Under the pieces are notes generated by a model, which saw only the letters and a program-made list of their open reading frames with translations, made no database searches and was not told the DNA's origin. Positions 27,489-38,214 of a stretch of 64,000 nt of DNA are shown here, piece by piece. The position numbers and the translations under genes were made by a program. This stretch comes from Brevibacillus migulae. GTDB taxonomy: Bacteria; Bacillota; Bacilli; Brevibacillales; Brevibacillaceae. Numbering within the stretch: the stretch's first letter is position 1; each line of letters opens with the position of its first letter. The DNA lies in contig NZ_SDKD01000003.1 in the NCBI RefSeq assembly GCF_004521915.1, forward strand, positions 62,001 through 126,000, written 5' to 3'.

Positions 27489-28118
27489 ATGCAGGACAAA
27501 CGCAAATCGATACCTTCACTGGTAAAAGACCCAAAGCTGATCGAAAAGCGGCGTGAACAAATCGTCGAGGCGGCAGTGGATCTTTTCATTCATAAAGGCT
27601 TTCACAAAACGACGACACGAGAAATAGCGAGAGCGTCCGGATTCAGCATCGGTACGCTCTACGAGTATATCGAGTCCAAGGAAGATGTGCTCTATCTGGT
27701 CTGTGATGCGATCCATGCTGAGGTGGAATCGCGTCTGCGCGAGGCAATCACGTTTAACGGCACAGGGCTGAAAATCATGAAGTTGGCGCTGAAGAGCTTT
27801 TTCCGCGTGATGGATCAGATGAGCGACCGTGTGCTTTTGATCTATCAAGAGACCAAATCGCTGCCGAAAGAAGCGCTGCGCTATGTGCTGCGCCGGGAAG
27901 AAGAAATCTCCGAGATTTTCGGGGAAATCCTGCGTAGGGGCATCGAGGACGGTTCGATCCAGCTGGATGAGAAGCATGTAAAGCTGATGGCGGATAATAT
28001 CATGGTGTTAGGCGAGATGTGGGTGTTCCGCCGCTGGGCATTGAAAAAGCATTACACACTGGAAGAATACATCGAAAAACAGATTGCCCTGTTATTAAAA
28101 GAGATCAGTATTGGCTAA
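27489..28118 (+). CDS. TetR-family repressor of the acyl-CoA cluster
   Basis: A 209-residue regulator with an N-terminal TetR helix-turn-helix (IVEAAVDLFIHKGFHKTTTREIARASGFSIGTLYEYIESKE, quoted only in part: key helix TTREIARASGFSIGTLYEY) and a variable helical ligand domain. ATG 27489 has AAAGGTGG 8 bases upstream; the longer frame begins inside the operator. Related TetR proteins FadR (B. subtilis) and its cousins bind long-chain acyl-CoA. Three TGANCRAWCGCTCA-like sites (before fadF, before the thiolase and before this gene) are its likely targets. It lies 76 bases before icmF. Confidence 0.85.
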   Translation: MQDKRKSIPSLVKDPKLIEKRREQIVEAAVDLFIHKGFHKTTTREIARASGFSIGTLYEYIESKEDVLYLVCDAIHAEVESRLREAITFNGTGLKIMKLALKSFFRVMDQMSDRVLLIYQETKSLPKEALRYVLRREEEISEIFGEILRRGIEDGSIQLDEKHVKLMADNIMVLGEMWVFRRWALKKHYTLEEYIEKQIALLLKEISIG

Positions 28119-28129
28119 GGAGATGGGGA

Positions 28130-28166
28130 GCCCGCCTGACGACCGCAAAGTGCTCGTCGGGTGGGC
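28130..28166 (+). other. 13-bp hairpin between tetR and icmF
   Basis: GCCCGCCTGACGA at 28130-28142 pairs at every position (with two G-T pairs) with TCGTCGGGTGGGC at 28154-28166, 11-base loop. No T-run follows, so it is not a simple terminator; it may be a processing or stabilising hairpin that sets the tetR:icmF ratio. Confidence 0.5.
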
Positions 28167-28194
28167 CATCGAATAAAGGAGGTACGTACCTGAA

Positions 28195-31100
28195 ATGGAA
28201 ACGCAAGTGTATCATCCTACCCATAAAATTCGTTTTGTAACCGCTGCCAGTCTCTATGATGGCCATGATGCATCGATTAATATCATGCGTCGCATCCTGC
28301 AATCGTCGGGAGCCGAGGTGATCCATCTGGGGCACAATCGCTCTGTCGATGAAGTGGTGACCGCTGCGATTCAGGAGGACGTGCAAGGGATAGCGATCAG
28401 CTCCTACCAAGGTGGACATGTTGAATATTTCAAATACATGATCGACCTCTTGAGAGAGCGGGGGGCTGGCCACATCCGCGTGTTTGGCGGTGGCGGCGGC
28501 GTAATTGTACCGCGAGAGATTCGGGAGCTCGAGGAATATGGCGTATGCAAAATTTACTCGCCTGACGATGGCCGTCGCTTGGGTCTGCAAGGCATGATCA
28601 ACGATATGCTGCGCAAGACGGATTTTCCGACCGTCAAACAGATCGAGCGGGAAGTAGAGGAGCTGCGCGAGCAAAACCATCAGGCAATCGCCAGACTGAT
28701 TACCGTCGCCGAGTATGCGGTGAATAAGCCGGAACTGTTTGCCCCATTGGAGCAGCAATTGCCGGAAGCACCAAAGGTTCCGGTGTTGGGGATAACAGGT
28801 ACAGGCGGTGCGGGAAAAAGCTCGTTGACCGATGAGCTTGTTCGACGTTTCCTGAATACTTACAAGAATAAAACAGTTGCGATCCTGTCGATCGACCCTT
28901 CCAAGCAAAAAACCGGAGGGGCGCTTTTGGGCGACCGGATTCGCATGAATGCCAACAATACGCCGCGCGTCTATATGCGAAGTTTGGCTACCCGCAAGTC
29001 GGGCTCTGAGCTTTCCGCTGCCGTGCAGGATGCACTCAAGGTCACGAGAGCTGCCGGCTTCGATCTGATCATCGTGGAGACGAGCGGGATCGGCCAAGGG
29101 GATGCCCAGATTGCCGAGATTTGCGATGTGTCCATGTATGTGATGACCAGCGAATTCGGTGCGCCGTCCCAGCTGGAAAAAATCGATATGCTGGATTTCG
29201 CCGATTTGGTGGCGATCAATAAATTTGAACGCAAAGGCTCCGAGGATGCGCTGCGCGAGGTTCGCAAGCAATATCGCCGCAACCATAACCTGTTCGAGCT
29301 ACCGGATGAGCAAATCCCGGTATACGGCACGATCGCAAGTCAATTCAATGATCCGGGGACCAATGTTCTTTTTGCGGCGCTTTGCCGAGCGATTGTTCAG
29401 AAGGCGGGGGCGGATTGGCCGCTGGATGGTCTCGATGCGACTCCGGTGAACGTCCACAAGAAATCGCTGATCCCTGCTGAGCGTGGCAGCTACCTGCAGG
29501 AGATCGCCAATACGGTGCGCGATTACCGCAAGTATACGGAAGAGCAATCGGCTATCGCCCGCAAGCTGTTTCAACTGCATGGCGCAAAAGAAGCCGTATT
29601 GGCTTCCGGCGACGAGATGGCAGCGGAAGTGGTGGCGGTACTGGAGCGTCAGATCGCGCATTTTGAAAGCAAGCTCCACCCCGAGTGCAAGCGTATTTTA
29701 GAGAACTGGCCGGCGCTCAAGGAAGCGTATCGCAAGGATCAATTTGTCACCAAGATAAGAGACAAGGAAATCGTCACCAAGCTGTTTACCGAGTCGCTGT
29801 CCGGTACGCGCATTCCGAAGGTGGCCGTCCCTGATTTTGCCGACTGGGGCGAGATCTTGAAATGGTCGCTCAAGGAAAACGTGCCAGGGGAGTTCCCTTA
29901 TACAGCCGGTGTTTTCCCATTCAAGCGGGAAGGGGAAGATCCAAAGCGCCAGTTCGCAGGGGAAGGTACACCGGAGCGCACCAACCGCCGTTTCCATTTC
30001 CTCTCGCAAAACGACGAAGCGAAGCGCTTGAGCACAGCGTTTGACTCGGTTACCCTCTACGGGGAAGATCCAGACTATCGCCCCGATATTTACGGGAAAA
30101 TCGGGACCAGCGGTGTCAGCATCTGTACCCTCGACGACATGAAAAAGCTGTATGCCGGCTTTGATCTGTGTGCGCCATCGACCTCCGTATCCATGACGAT
30201 CAACGGACCAGCTCCAATGATCCTGGCCATGTACATGAATGCGGCAATCGAGCAGCAGGTGGAAAAATTCGTGGAGCGGGAAGGTCGCCAACCGTCTGCA
30301 GAGGAATATGAGCAAATCAAGGCGTACACGCTGTCCACTGTGCGTGGAACCGTGCAGGCGGATATTTTGAAAGAGGATCAAGGGCAAAACACATGCATCT
30401 TCTCCACCGAGTTTGCCCTGCGGATGATGGGGGATATTCAGCAGTACTTTATCGACCATAAGGTACGCAACTACTACTCCGTCTCCATCTCCGGCTACCA
30501 TATCGCCGAAGCTGGGGCGAATCCGATTACCCAGTTGGCGTTTACCTTGGCCAATGGCTTTACGTATGTGGAATATTACCTGAGCCGCGGCATGCATATC
30601 GATGATTTTGCACCGAACCTGTCCTTCTTCTTCTCCAACGGCCTCGATCCGGAGTATAACGTGATCGGCCGTGTGGCAAGACGCATCTGGGCTACCACGA
30701 TGAAGAACAAGTACGGTGGCAATGAGCGCAGCCAAAAGCTGAAATACCATATCCAGACGTCAGGACGCTCTCTGCATGCGCAGGAGATGGATTTCAATGA
30801 TATCCGCACGACCTTGCAGGCATTGATCGCCATCTACGACAACTGCAACTCGCTGCACACCAATGCCTACGACGAGGCGATCACGACCCCGACGGAAAAC
30901 TCGGTGCGCCGTGCCATGGCGATCCAGATGATCATCAACAAAGAGATGGGTCTGGCAAAGAACGAAAATCCGCTGCAGGGCTCCTTTATCATTGAAGAGC
31001 TGACCGATCTGGTTGAGGAAGCAGTCTTGCAGGAATTCGAACGTCTCAATTCGCGCGGCGGTGTGCTGGGCTCCATGGAGACGCAATACCAGCGCGGCAA

Positions 31101-31443
31101 GATCCAGGATGAATCCATGCATTACGAGATGAAAAAGCATACCGGGGAACTGCCGATCATCGGTGTGAACACGTTCATTAATCCGAACGCCTCGGAGGAG
31201 GACTACGAGATCGAGCTGGCACGCGCTACAGAGGAGGAGAAGGAGCAGCAGATCCAAAATCTGCGTGCCTTCCAGGAGCGCAACAAACACCTTGCTCCTG
31301 CGGCTCTGAAACGTCTGCAAGAGGTGGCAGTATCCGGCGGCAATATTTTCGAAGAGCTGATGGAGACGGTCAAGGTGGCTTCCTTGGGTCAAATCAGCGC
31401 AGCGCTGTATGAAGTAGGCGGACAGTACCGCCGCAATATGTAA
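28195..31443 (+). CDS. icmF: Fused isobutyryl-CoA mutase IcmF
   Basis: A 1082-residue fusion that interconverts isobutyryl-CoA and n-butyryl-CoA with adenosylcobalamin. Domains in order: B12-binding Rossmann domain (about 1-140; axial His in DGHDASIN), MeaB-like G domain (about 190-410; P-loop GTGGAGKSS, then ETSGIGQGD and NKFE), linker, and the substrate-binding TIM-barrel mutase domain (about 520-1082; [29 protein letters not shown]). AAAGGAGGT precedes the ATG by 11 bases. IcmF proteins of Geobacillus and Cupriavidus have this architecture and some also take pivalyl- or isovaleryl-CoA. In this cluster it would feed valine-derived isobutyryl-CoA into beta-oxidation. Confidence 0.93.
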   Translation: METQVYHPTHKIRFVTAASLYDGHDASINIMRRILQSSGAEVIHLGHNRSVDEVVTAAIQEDVQGIAISSYQGGHVEYFKYMIDLLRERGAGHIRVFGGGGGVIVPREIRELEEYGVCKIYSPDDGRRLGLQGMINDMLRKTDFPTVKQIEREVEELREQNHQAIARLITVAEYAVNKPELFAPLEQQLPEAPKVPVLGITGTGGAGKSSLTDELVRRFLNTYKNKTVAILSIDPSKQKTGGALLGDRIRMNANNTPRVYMRSLATRKSGSELSAAVQDALKVTRAAGFDLIIVETSGIGQGDAQIAEICDVSMYVMTSEFGAPSQLEKIDMLDFADLVAINKFERKGSEDALREVRKQYRRNHNLFELPDEQIPVYGTIASQFNDPGTNVLFAALCRAIVQKAGADWPLDGLDATPVNVHKKSLIPAERGSYLQEIANTVRDYRKYTEEQSAIARKLFQLHGAKEAVLASGDEMAAEVVAVLERQIAHFESKLHPECKRILENWPALKEAYRKDQFVTKIRDKEIVTKLFTESLSGTRIPKVAVPDFADWGEILKWSLKENVPGEFPYTAGVFPFKREGEDPKRQFAGEGTPERTNRRFHFLSQNDEAKRLSTAFDSVTLYGEDPDYRPDIYGKIGTSGVSICTLDDMKKLYAGFDLCAPSTSVSMTINGPAPMILAMYMNAAIEQQVEKFVEREGRQPSAEEYEQIKAYTLSTVRGTVQADILKEDQGQNTCIFSTEFALRMMGDIQQYFIDHKVRNYYSVSISGYHIAEAGANPITQLAFTLANGFTYVEYYLSRGMHIDDFAPNLSFFFSNGLDPEYNVIGRVARRIWATTMKNKYGGNERSQKLKYHIQTSGRSLHAQEMDFNDIRTTLQALIAIYDNCNSLHTNAYDEAITTPTENSVRRAMAIQMIINKEMGLAKNENPLQGSFIIEELTDLVEEAVLQEFERLNSRGGVLGSMETQYQRGKIQDESMHYEMKKHTGELPIIGVNTFINPNASEEDYEIELARATEEEKEQQIQNLRAFQERNKHLAPAALKRLQEVAVSGGNIFEELMETVKVASLGQISAALYEVGGQYRRNM

Positions 31444-31452
31444 AAAGACAAT

Positions 31453-31488
31453 GGCCGTCCATCGACACGAAATGGGCGGTCTTTTTTA
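31453..31488 (+). terminator. Terminator after icmF
   Basis: GGCCGTCCAT at 31453-31462 pairs fully (two wobbles) with ATGGGCGGTC at 31472-31481, then TTTTTT. Confidence 0.8.
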
Positions 31489-31493
31489 CTGTT

Positions 31494-31603
31494 TCAGAAA
31501 GTATAAACTTCAAGACGAATCAACTTGATACAGCATGAAAAACTTCCTCTAAAGAAGGACTCGACAACCGCTTCGAGAGGGCTTCTATGGAAGTTTTTTA
31601 ATT
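31494..31603 (+). repeat. Dispersed repeat family C, copy 1
   Basis: About 110 bases closely similar to 34913-35025. Shared blocks include TCAGAAAGTATAAACT, GCATG, AGGACTCGACA and AGAGGGCTTC, ending in a small CTTC-NNNN-GAAG hairpin and a T-run. In this copy AAAACTTCC and GGAAGTTTT also close a larger stem. It lies between the icmF terminator and the subtilase gene. Confidence 0.75.
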
Positions 31604-31727
31604 GGGACAAAAAAATGCCGATTCACTATATTTTTTGTCGAAACAAGGAGGAATATTGTGGGGATTCACCGAATGCCATTTGAGGATATTTTTACCAAAA
31701 TTTTATAGAAGATCGTGGGGAAATGAA

Positions 31728-34187
31728 ATGCGCAAATGGCAAGCCATCCTATCATCGAGCATCGCGGGTCTATTGGTATTCAATGCCCTTCCCGTGGACG
31801 CTAAATCGAAAAACGGCAGGGAGATGGAATTTGACAATCACGTGAAAGTGACCAATCCGATCCCCAAAAGCAGCAAGGAATTTCGGATCAAGGCCCTGAG
31901 CAATGCGAAAAACGATACGAATTTGTTCATGATTCGTTTTGCTGGGCCCATTCAGGAAGAATGGAAAGAGCAAGTGGAGGACCTTGATGTTTCTCTGGGA
32001 TGGTATTTGCCAGACTATACATACATCGCCAAGCTTCCCGATCAACAGGCAACCGTCGATAAACTGGAAAAAATGTCTTTTGTCAAACAAGTAGCTGAGT
32101 ATAAGCCCGTTTATAAGGTACATCCAGATCTCGCCAAAGCGATTGAGAAGGAAGAGAAGCTGGAGGTTTACGTGGAAAGCTTCGATCCGCAGACCGAAGT
32201 GGCACGTGCTGTCCAAAAAGCGGGTGGAACCATTCGAGCGTCGCAAGCTCGCAACCAGGCAAATGTAGAGATTGATCGTGACAAGCTCGAGGATCTGCTT
32301 CAGTCTGATGATGTCGTATACGTTGCTCCTGTTTCGAAGAAAAAAGTGATGAATGATGTCGCGAGTCAAATTATCGGCAGTGATAAGCTGCAAAAAACGA
32401 AGTATGACGGAAAGCAGCAGATTGTCAGTGTGGTAGATACCGGATTGGACACCGGTGACACGAGTACGATGCATGCAGACCTCCGGGGACAAGTAAGCAA
32501 ATTGATTCAAGTGGGGCCGGACGCAAGAGATTTTATCGGACACGGTACCCATGTGTTGGGCTCAATCGTCGGGAAAGGTACCCTGTCAAATGGGAAGGTA
32601 AAAGGAATGGCCCCTGGCGCAAAGGCTGTCGTATACACGGTTGACGATGGAGAAGGCAATATTCTCAACTTCGACTACAACAAGGTATGGACGGATGCAT
32701 ATAAGAAAGGCGCCCGCATCCATTCTATGTCGATCGGCAGTTATGATTATGCGGACTATACCTATGATTCGCAGCAGGCGGACATTTTCCTCTGGGAGCA
32801 TCCGGATGCCATATCCCTCGTAGCTGCCGGAAATGAAGCGCTGGAATATTCCGATGAGTTCTATACGGTCGCTACTCCCGCCACATCCAAAAATGCGGTA
32901 GCAGTTGGCGCGTCGGAAAGCTACCGCCCATTGTATGGAGCGGATTCAGACGACGAATACCAGGTGGCCGCATTCAGCTCCCGCGGTCCAACCAGTGACG
33001 GACGGATCAAGCCGGATATTGTAGCGCCTGGGACTTCGATTTTCTCTACCCGTTCTGCATACAGCAATGACTACGAAGATATTTCCGGTGCCTATGGCCT
33101 GTTGAGCGGCACCAGCATGGCGACACCGATTACCGCAGGTGGCGTAGCGCAGATCCGCCAGTATCTCCAGGAAAATGGCACATCCACTCCAAGCGGTGCC
33201 TTGATCAAGGCTTTGCTGATTGCAGGCGCTGAGGATCTCGGGGACAGCGTGTACCGCATGGGCTTCGGTCGCGTAAATCTCCCGAATTCGATCGATGCCA
33301 CCTATGTCGATCAGCAAACGGGCATTCAAACGGATGATACGCTTACCTACGAAGTAGAAGTGAAAATCGACAACGATCCTTTTAATGTGACCTTGGTTTG
33401 GACAGACTATCCTGCATCCCTTTTTGCCTCCCGGGCATTGGTCAATGACTTGGATCTCGTGGTGACCACACCAAGCGGAGAAGTATTCAACGGAAATGAC
33501 TTTAGCGGGGATTCTGATGATGAAAGAGACAATCTGAACAACGTCGAACAGGTCTACCTTCCTCATCCGGAAGAAGGCACGTATACCATCTCGGTGACGG
33601 GCTTTAACGTTCCGAAAGGCCCGCAGCCATTCGCGCTGGCATCCAGTGGCGAAATTACACCGGCGCTGATCGACGCAACCAATGTGGAAGCAACCGCAAC
33701 CTTGTCCAAAGATTCGATTAAACTGGCGGTAAAAGGGAAAGTCGATTCCAGCGTCAATTCGGTAAAGGTGAATGCGCCTGGCATCAAAAACGCAACGGCC
33801 AAAGTGAGCAAGTCCGGATTTTCACTCAGCAAAAGCGTGAAAGCCGGCAGCTATCCGATTGAAGAAATCGAGATTACGGCTGCAACCAAAAAAGGCGAGA
33901 AGCAAAAGGTAACCATCCCTGTCGAAGTCGATTTGATTGATGATGATGCGGTTACCGTAGAAGAAACGGAGACCTCCAGCGGCTATCAGTATAATTTGGA
34001 AAGTCCGGTTTCTTCAGATATTAAAGCGGCCTATTATCTCCTTGATAACAAATTAGTGTCGATTCGAATCGAGGATGAGGCGATCGAGGCAACCTTTGCA
34101 AGCAAGAAGGCATTGAAGGAGATCGTACTGGTGGTGGCCAACAAGAAAGGAAATTATGAGGTTGTCCGCATGGTGCGGAGCGAGTAG
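31728..34187 (+). CDS. Secreted subtilisin-like serine protease with C-terminal beta domains
   Basis: An 819-residue S8 family protease. ATG 31728 has GTGGGG 7 bases upstream and gives a signal peptide (MRKWQAILSSSIAGLLVFNALPVDAKS); the longer frame from 31602 runs through repeat C. After an inhibitor-like propeptide (about 30-200), the catalytic triad is Asp in VVDTGLDTG, His in GHGTHVLGS and Ser in SGTSMATP, with the oxyanion Asn in AAGNEA. A jelly-roll domain follows (DPFNVTLVWTDYPAS), then Ig-like Lys-rich repeats to the end. Probably an extracellular scavenging protease. It stands alone, preceded by repeat C. Confidence 0.88.
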   Translation: MRKWQAILSSSIAGLLVFNALPVDAKSKNGREMEFDNHVKVTNPIPKSSKEFRIKALSNAKNDTNLFMIRFAGPIQEEWKEQVEDLDVSLGWYLPDYTYIAKLPDQQATVDKLEKMSFVKQVAEYKPVYKVHPDLAKAIEKEEKLEVYVESFDPQTEVARAVQKAGGTIRASQARNQANVEIDRDKLEDLLQSDDVVYVAPVSKKKVMNDVASQIIGSDKLQKTKYDGKQQIVSVVDTGLDTGDTSTMHADLRGQVSKLIQVGPDARDFIGHGTHVLGSIVGKGTLSNGKVKGMAPGAKAVVYTVDDGEGNILNFDYNKVWTDAYKKGARIHSMSIGSYDYADYTYDSQQADIFLWEHPDAISLVAAGNEALEYSDEFYTVATPATSKNAVAVGASESYRPLYGADSDDEYQVAAFSSRGPTSDGRIKPDIVAPGTSIFSTRSAYSNDYEDISGAYGLLSGTSMATPITAGGVAQIRQYLQENGTSTPSGALIKALLIAGAEDLGDSVYRMGFGRVNLPNSIDATYVDQQTGIQTDDTLTYEVEVKIDNDPFNVTLVWTDYPASLFASRALVNDLDLVVTTPSGEVFNGNDFSGDSDDERDNLNNVEQVYLPHPEEGTYTISVTGFNVPKGPQPFALASSGEITPALIDATNVEATATLSKDSIKLAVKGKVDSSVNSVKVNAPGIKNATAKVSKSGFSLSKSVKAGSYPIEEIEITAATKKGEKQKVTIPVEVDLIDDDAVTVEETETSSGYQYNLESPVSSDIKAAYYLLDNKLVSIRIEDEAIEATFASKKALKEIVLVVANKKGNYEVVRMVRSE

Positions 34188-34286
34188 TCTTTTTCTTCCT
34201 GGGGCGGTTCTCAATCCTTGCATTTTAGGCTAAAATAAGGAATACTGTAAAATAGCCAATTTATTGTTGTGAAAGGACGTGCCCCA

Positions 34287-34838
34287 GTGAGCCAATTACT
34301 TTCCCATATCGAAGCGGAAAAGTTATCAGAGATGGCATTGGTTGACATCGCCTATGAGATTCTCGTTGAAACCAAACGCCCTTATAATTTTCGCGAATTG
34401 ATGGATGAGATTTCCGTGCTTCGCAACCTGTCTAACGAAGAAAAAATGGGCATGATCGCTCAGGTATATACCGAAGTAAATATTGATGGCCGTTTTGTGT
34501 GCATCGGAGAAAATACGTGGGGTCTGAAACGCTGGTACTCCACCGATGCCGTGGAAGAGTCCCAAGAGGGCGGCGGCAAGAAAAAGAAAATCGTCTTGGA
34601 CGACGACTTCGACGACGATTACGAGCTCGAAGAAGAACTGGTTGACGACTTCGATGATGACGATGATGTGGCCGTATTCGAAGATGATGAGTTTGTCGAT
34701 GCGGATGACATTGACGAAATCGACGAGGAGCTGGATGACGAAGACAGCGAGCTGATCGAGGAAGAGGAAATGTTCGACGAAGAAGAGGAAGAGGCCGAAG
34801 AGGAACTCGAGGAAGAACTCGACGACGAAGACGATTAA
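34287..34838 (+). CDS. rpoE: RNA polymerase delta subunit
   Basis: 183 residues. GTG 34287 is chosen because AAAGGA lies about 10 bases upstream and delta proteins begin at the HARE/HB1 domain. The N-terminal domain (about 1-90) carries LVDIAYEIL and NTWGLKRWY; the C-terminal half is an almost pure Asp/Glu tail with scattered Lys/Val. Delta displaces nucleic acids from RNA polymerase and raises promoter selectivity in Gram-positive bacteria. In Bacillus it precedes pyrG, as here. It ends at a strong terminator. Confidence 0.95.
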   Translation: MSQLLSHIEAEKLSEMALVDIAYEILVETKRPYNFRELMDEISVLRNLSNEEKMGMIAQVYTEVNIDGRFVCIGENTWGLKRWYSTDAVEESQEGGGKKKKIVLDDDFDDDYELEEELVDDFDDDDDVAVFEDDEFVDADDIDEIDEELDDEDSELIEEEEMFDEEEEEAEEELEEELDDEDD

Positions 34839-34869
34839 GATTTCACGGAAGATCGCATAAGAAAATGAA

Positions 34870-34904
34870 GGCTCCGCCAATTACCAGGCGGAGCCAAGTT
34901 TTTC
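34870..34904 (+). terminator. Terminator after rpoE
   Basis: GGCTCCGCC at 34870-34878 and GGCGGAGCC at 34887-34895 form a perfect stem, followed by AAGTTTTT. Confidence 0.85.
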
Positions 34905-34912
34905 ACACGGCA

Positions 34913-35025
34913 TCAGAAAGTATAAACTCCACGGACAAATCAACCTGATGCAGCATGGAAAACCCCCGTGAATAAAGGACTCGACAGCTTCTTCAAGAGG
35001 GCTTCCATCGAAGTTTTTCTTAATT
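34913..35025 (+). repeat. Dispersed repeat family C, copy 2
   Basis: About 113 bases aligning end to end with 31494-31603, in the same orientation. It fills the gap between the rpoE terminator and the pyrG -35 box at 35028. The outer stem of copy 1 is weaker here, but the terminal CTTC-CATC-GAAG hairpin with T-run is kept. Confidence 0.75.
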
Positions 35026-35027
35026 CC

Positions 35028-35070
35028 TTGACTTGGATAGAAGAGACAGTATAAAATACTGCTTGGGCTT
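35028..35070 (+). promoter_or_regulatory. pyrG promoter with GGG transcription start
   Basis: TTGACT at 35028-35033 and TATAAAAT at 35050-35057 form a sigma-A promoter. The likely start is GGGCTT at 35065-35070, 7-9 bases past the -10. A GGGCT start is the hallmark of CTP-sensitive reiterative transcription at Bacillus pyrG. Confidence 0.7.
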
Positions 35071-35107
35071 CACATGAAGTAAGCATAAATATGAAAAGAT
35101 AGTAAAC

Positions 35108-35168
35108 AAAAGTGCCCCCTCTTACGTTACTGACGGGATGGGAATCGCTTTTGTTTTTTCTTTTTTTT
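35108..35168 (+). promoter_or_regulatory. pyrG leader attenuator
   Basis: AAAAGTG-CCCCCTC pairs with GGATGGG...CGCTTTT, followed by a long T-run: an intrinsic terminator whose 5' strand holds a C/T tract. At low CTP, extra Gs added at the transcript start could pair with this tract and prevent termination, as shown for B. subtilis pyrG. Another inverted repeat (GTTTAAAA..TTTTTAAAC, 35176-35202) follows with no T-run. Confidence 0.75.
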
Positions 35169-35271
35169 GATGATGGTTTAAAAGGCCCGGGACTTTTTAA
35201 ACACTCATTCTAATGGAGCCGTTTTTAACCCAATACATGGAGCACTTATTCTTGCAACGTATTCGGAATAG

Positions 35272-36894
<1,623 letters not shown>

Positions 36895-36915
36895 GCGAAC
36901 AGATGGGGTAAATAC

Positions 36916-36979
36916 AAAACGGTCATGACCGTTTTTCACAGAAAAAGCACCGTGGATTGTCCATACGGTGCTTTTTTTT
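36916..36979 (+). terminator. Double terminator after pyrG
   Basis: First hairpin AAAACGGTCATGACCGTTTTT (36916-36936, stem across the central CATG); second AAAAAGCACCGT..ACGGTGCTTTTTTTT (36942-36979). Confidence 0.9.
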
Positions 36980-37098
36980 GTCTCAAAAAGAATTAGGTAA
37001 GAATCATCGTTTTATAGGCATAAACCCACGCGATTGGTTATTCACCTACATACGTTATGTATGAGACATCAAAGAACAGTAGATGGGGTGAAAAGCGA

Positions 37099-38016
37099 AT
37101 GTCGAGACAAAAACAAAAACAAAAACATGTGTATCAAGCCGATCCAGAATCGGCAAGCGTCTTACAGGACGTATATCAGCAAGCGATTAAAGCCTGCAGC
37201 CAATACGCCAATGAACATGTGCGCATCAAAACGTTGGATGGGAAGAGTTATGAAGGTGTCATTGTAGGCCTAGACGATACCAATGTGTACGTGGAAATTG
37301 AAGAAGATGTTGTGCTGGATATCACACCCGTACATCATCATTCTTCTTCGGGCTGCGGTTGTGACGAATGCAGAAAACGGGCTTACCCGCAGCCCCAATA
37401 TCCGCAGTATCCGGTATATCCGCAGTTCCCGGTTTATGAGCCGATTACGGATTTTCCAACTTATCCGCCACCGCCAGCACTTCCATCCTATCCGCAGAAC
37501 CAGTTCTTTTCGCCTTACTCAATGACCGAGCCGAATCCATTCGGTTCGCCCTTTGCAACGCCAGGGCCAAATCCGCTTGTATCGCCATTTTCCACGATGG
37601 CACCGAATCCACTCGGTTCGCCTTTTTCGACGCCTGGTCCAAATCCACTCGTTTCACCATTTTCGACAACGGCACCGAATCCATTAGTTTCGCCATTTTC
37701 CACGACGGCACCAAATCCGCTCGTTTCACCATACTCAAATGTAGCTCCAGTAACGCCTGTAATCCCGGTAACACCTGTGATCCCGATCAATCCAGGACCA
37801 GGATTCCCAGGCTTTACACCACCACCGCCACCACCACCGTTACCACTCCCAGTTCCACCACCACCCGTAATTGCGCCTGAAGCCAGCTCTTCTTCCGGCA
37901 GTTCATCATCATCATCATCATCTTCCTCATCTTCTTGCCATGGGCAACGCAGATGTCGCCGCCGCCGGATCCTGCCACTTTCGTTGTTTACGCTTTTATC
38001 GATCGTGGTGATTTAA
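37099..38016 (+). CDS. LSm-like N-terminal domain with Pro-rich tandem-repeat tail
   Basis: 305 residues from ATG 37099 (GGGGTG about 8 bases upstream). Residues about 30-75 (HVRIKTLDGKSYEGVIVGLD, then NVYVEIEEDV) resemble the Sm1 part of an LSm/Hfq-type small beta barrel. A CGCDEC Cys cluster follows. Then come Tyr/Pro-rich sequence and about seven tandem units of PNP(L/F)xSPF(S/A)T with APG/TAP spacers (37530-37740), a valine/proline run, a stretch of eight prolines, a long Ser run, a Cys/Arg-rich block and a hydrophobic C-terminus. The composition suggests a spore-coat or surface protein, with the head a nucleic-acid-like fold used for assembly; this is inference. It occupies the place of ywjG in B. 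subtilis. Confidence 0.6.
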   Translation: MSRQKQKQKHVYQADPESASVLQDVYQQAIKACSQYANEHVRIKTLDGKSYEGVIVGLDDTNVYVEIEEDVVLDITPVHHHSSSGCGCDECRKRAYPQPQYPQYPVYPQFPVYEPITDFPTYPPPPALPSYPQNQFFSPYSMTEPNPFGSPFATPGPNPLVSPFSTMAPNPLGSPFSTPGPNPLVSPFSTTAPNPLVSPFSTTAPNPLVSPYSNVAPVTPVIPVTPVIPINPGPGFPGFTPPPPPPPLPLPVPPPPVIAPEASSSSGSSSSSSSSSSSSCHGQRRCRRRRILPLSLFTLLSIVVI

Positions 38017-38032
38017 AAAGAAAGCGTGCTTT

Positions 38033-38100
38033 GAAGGGGAGAGGGCTGACTCATGCAGGTATATCGCTGCCTGCGTGGGGCCAGCCGTTTCCCCTTTTCT
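38033..38100 (+). terminator. Terminator after the LSm-like gene
   Basis: AAGGGGA and GGGCTG on the left pair with CAGCC and TTTCCCCTT on the right, with an inner GCAGG..CCTGC hairpin, then TTTT. Confidence 0.75.
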
Positions 38101-38214
38101 CTGTTGAAAAGGAGAAAGGGCTACCATATCTCTCCAGCTTGCGGTTTAATAAGACGTAATACATATAACTTTCTCATTTCTTCACAAGTAAAAGGTGAAA
38201 AGGAGAGGATGAGC

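Noticed and set aside
28105-29286. 393-residue minus-strand open frame opposite icmF
   Set aside because: Antisense shadow of the B12 and G domains of IcmF.
37530-37740. Short regularly spaced repeats as a CRISPR array
   Set aside because: They are in-frame codon repeats of a Pro-rich protein and have no unique spacers.
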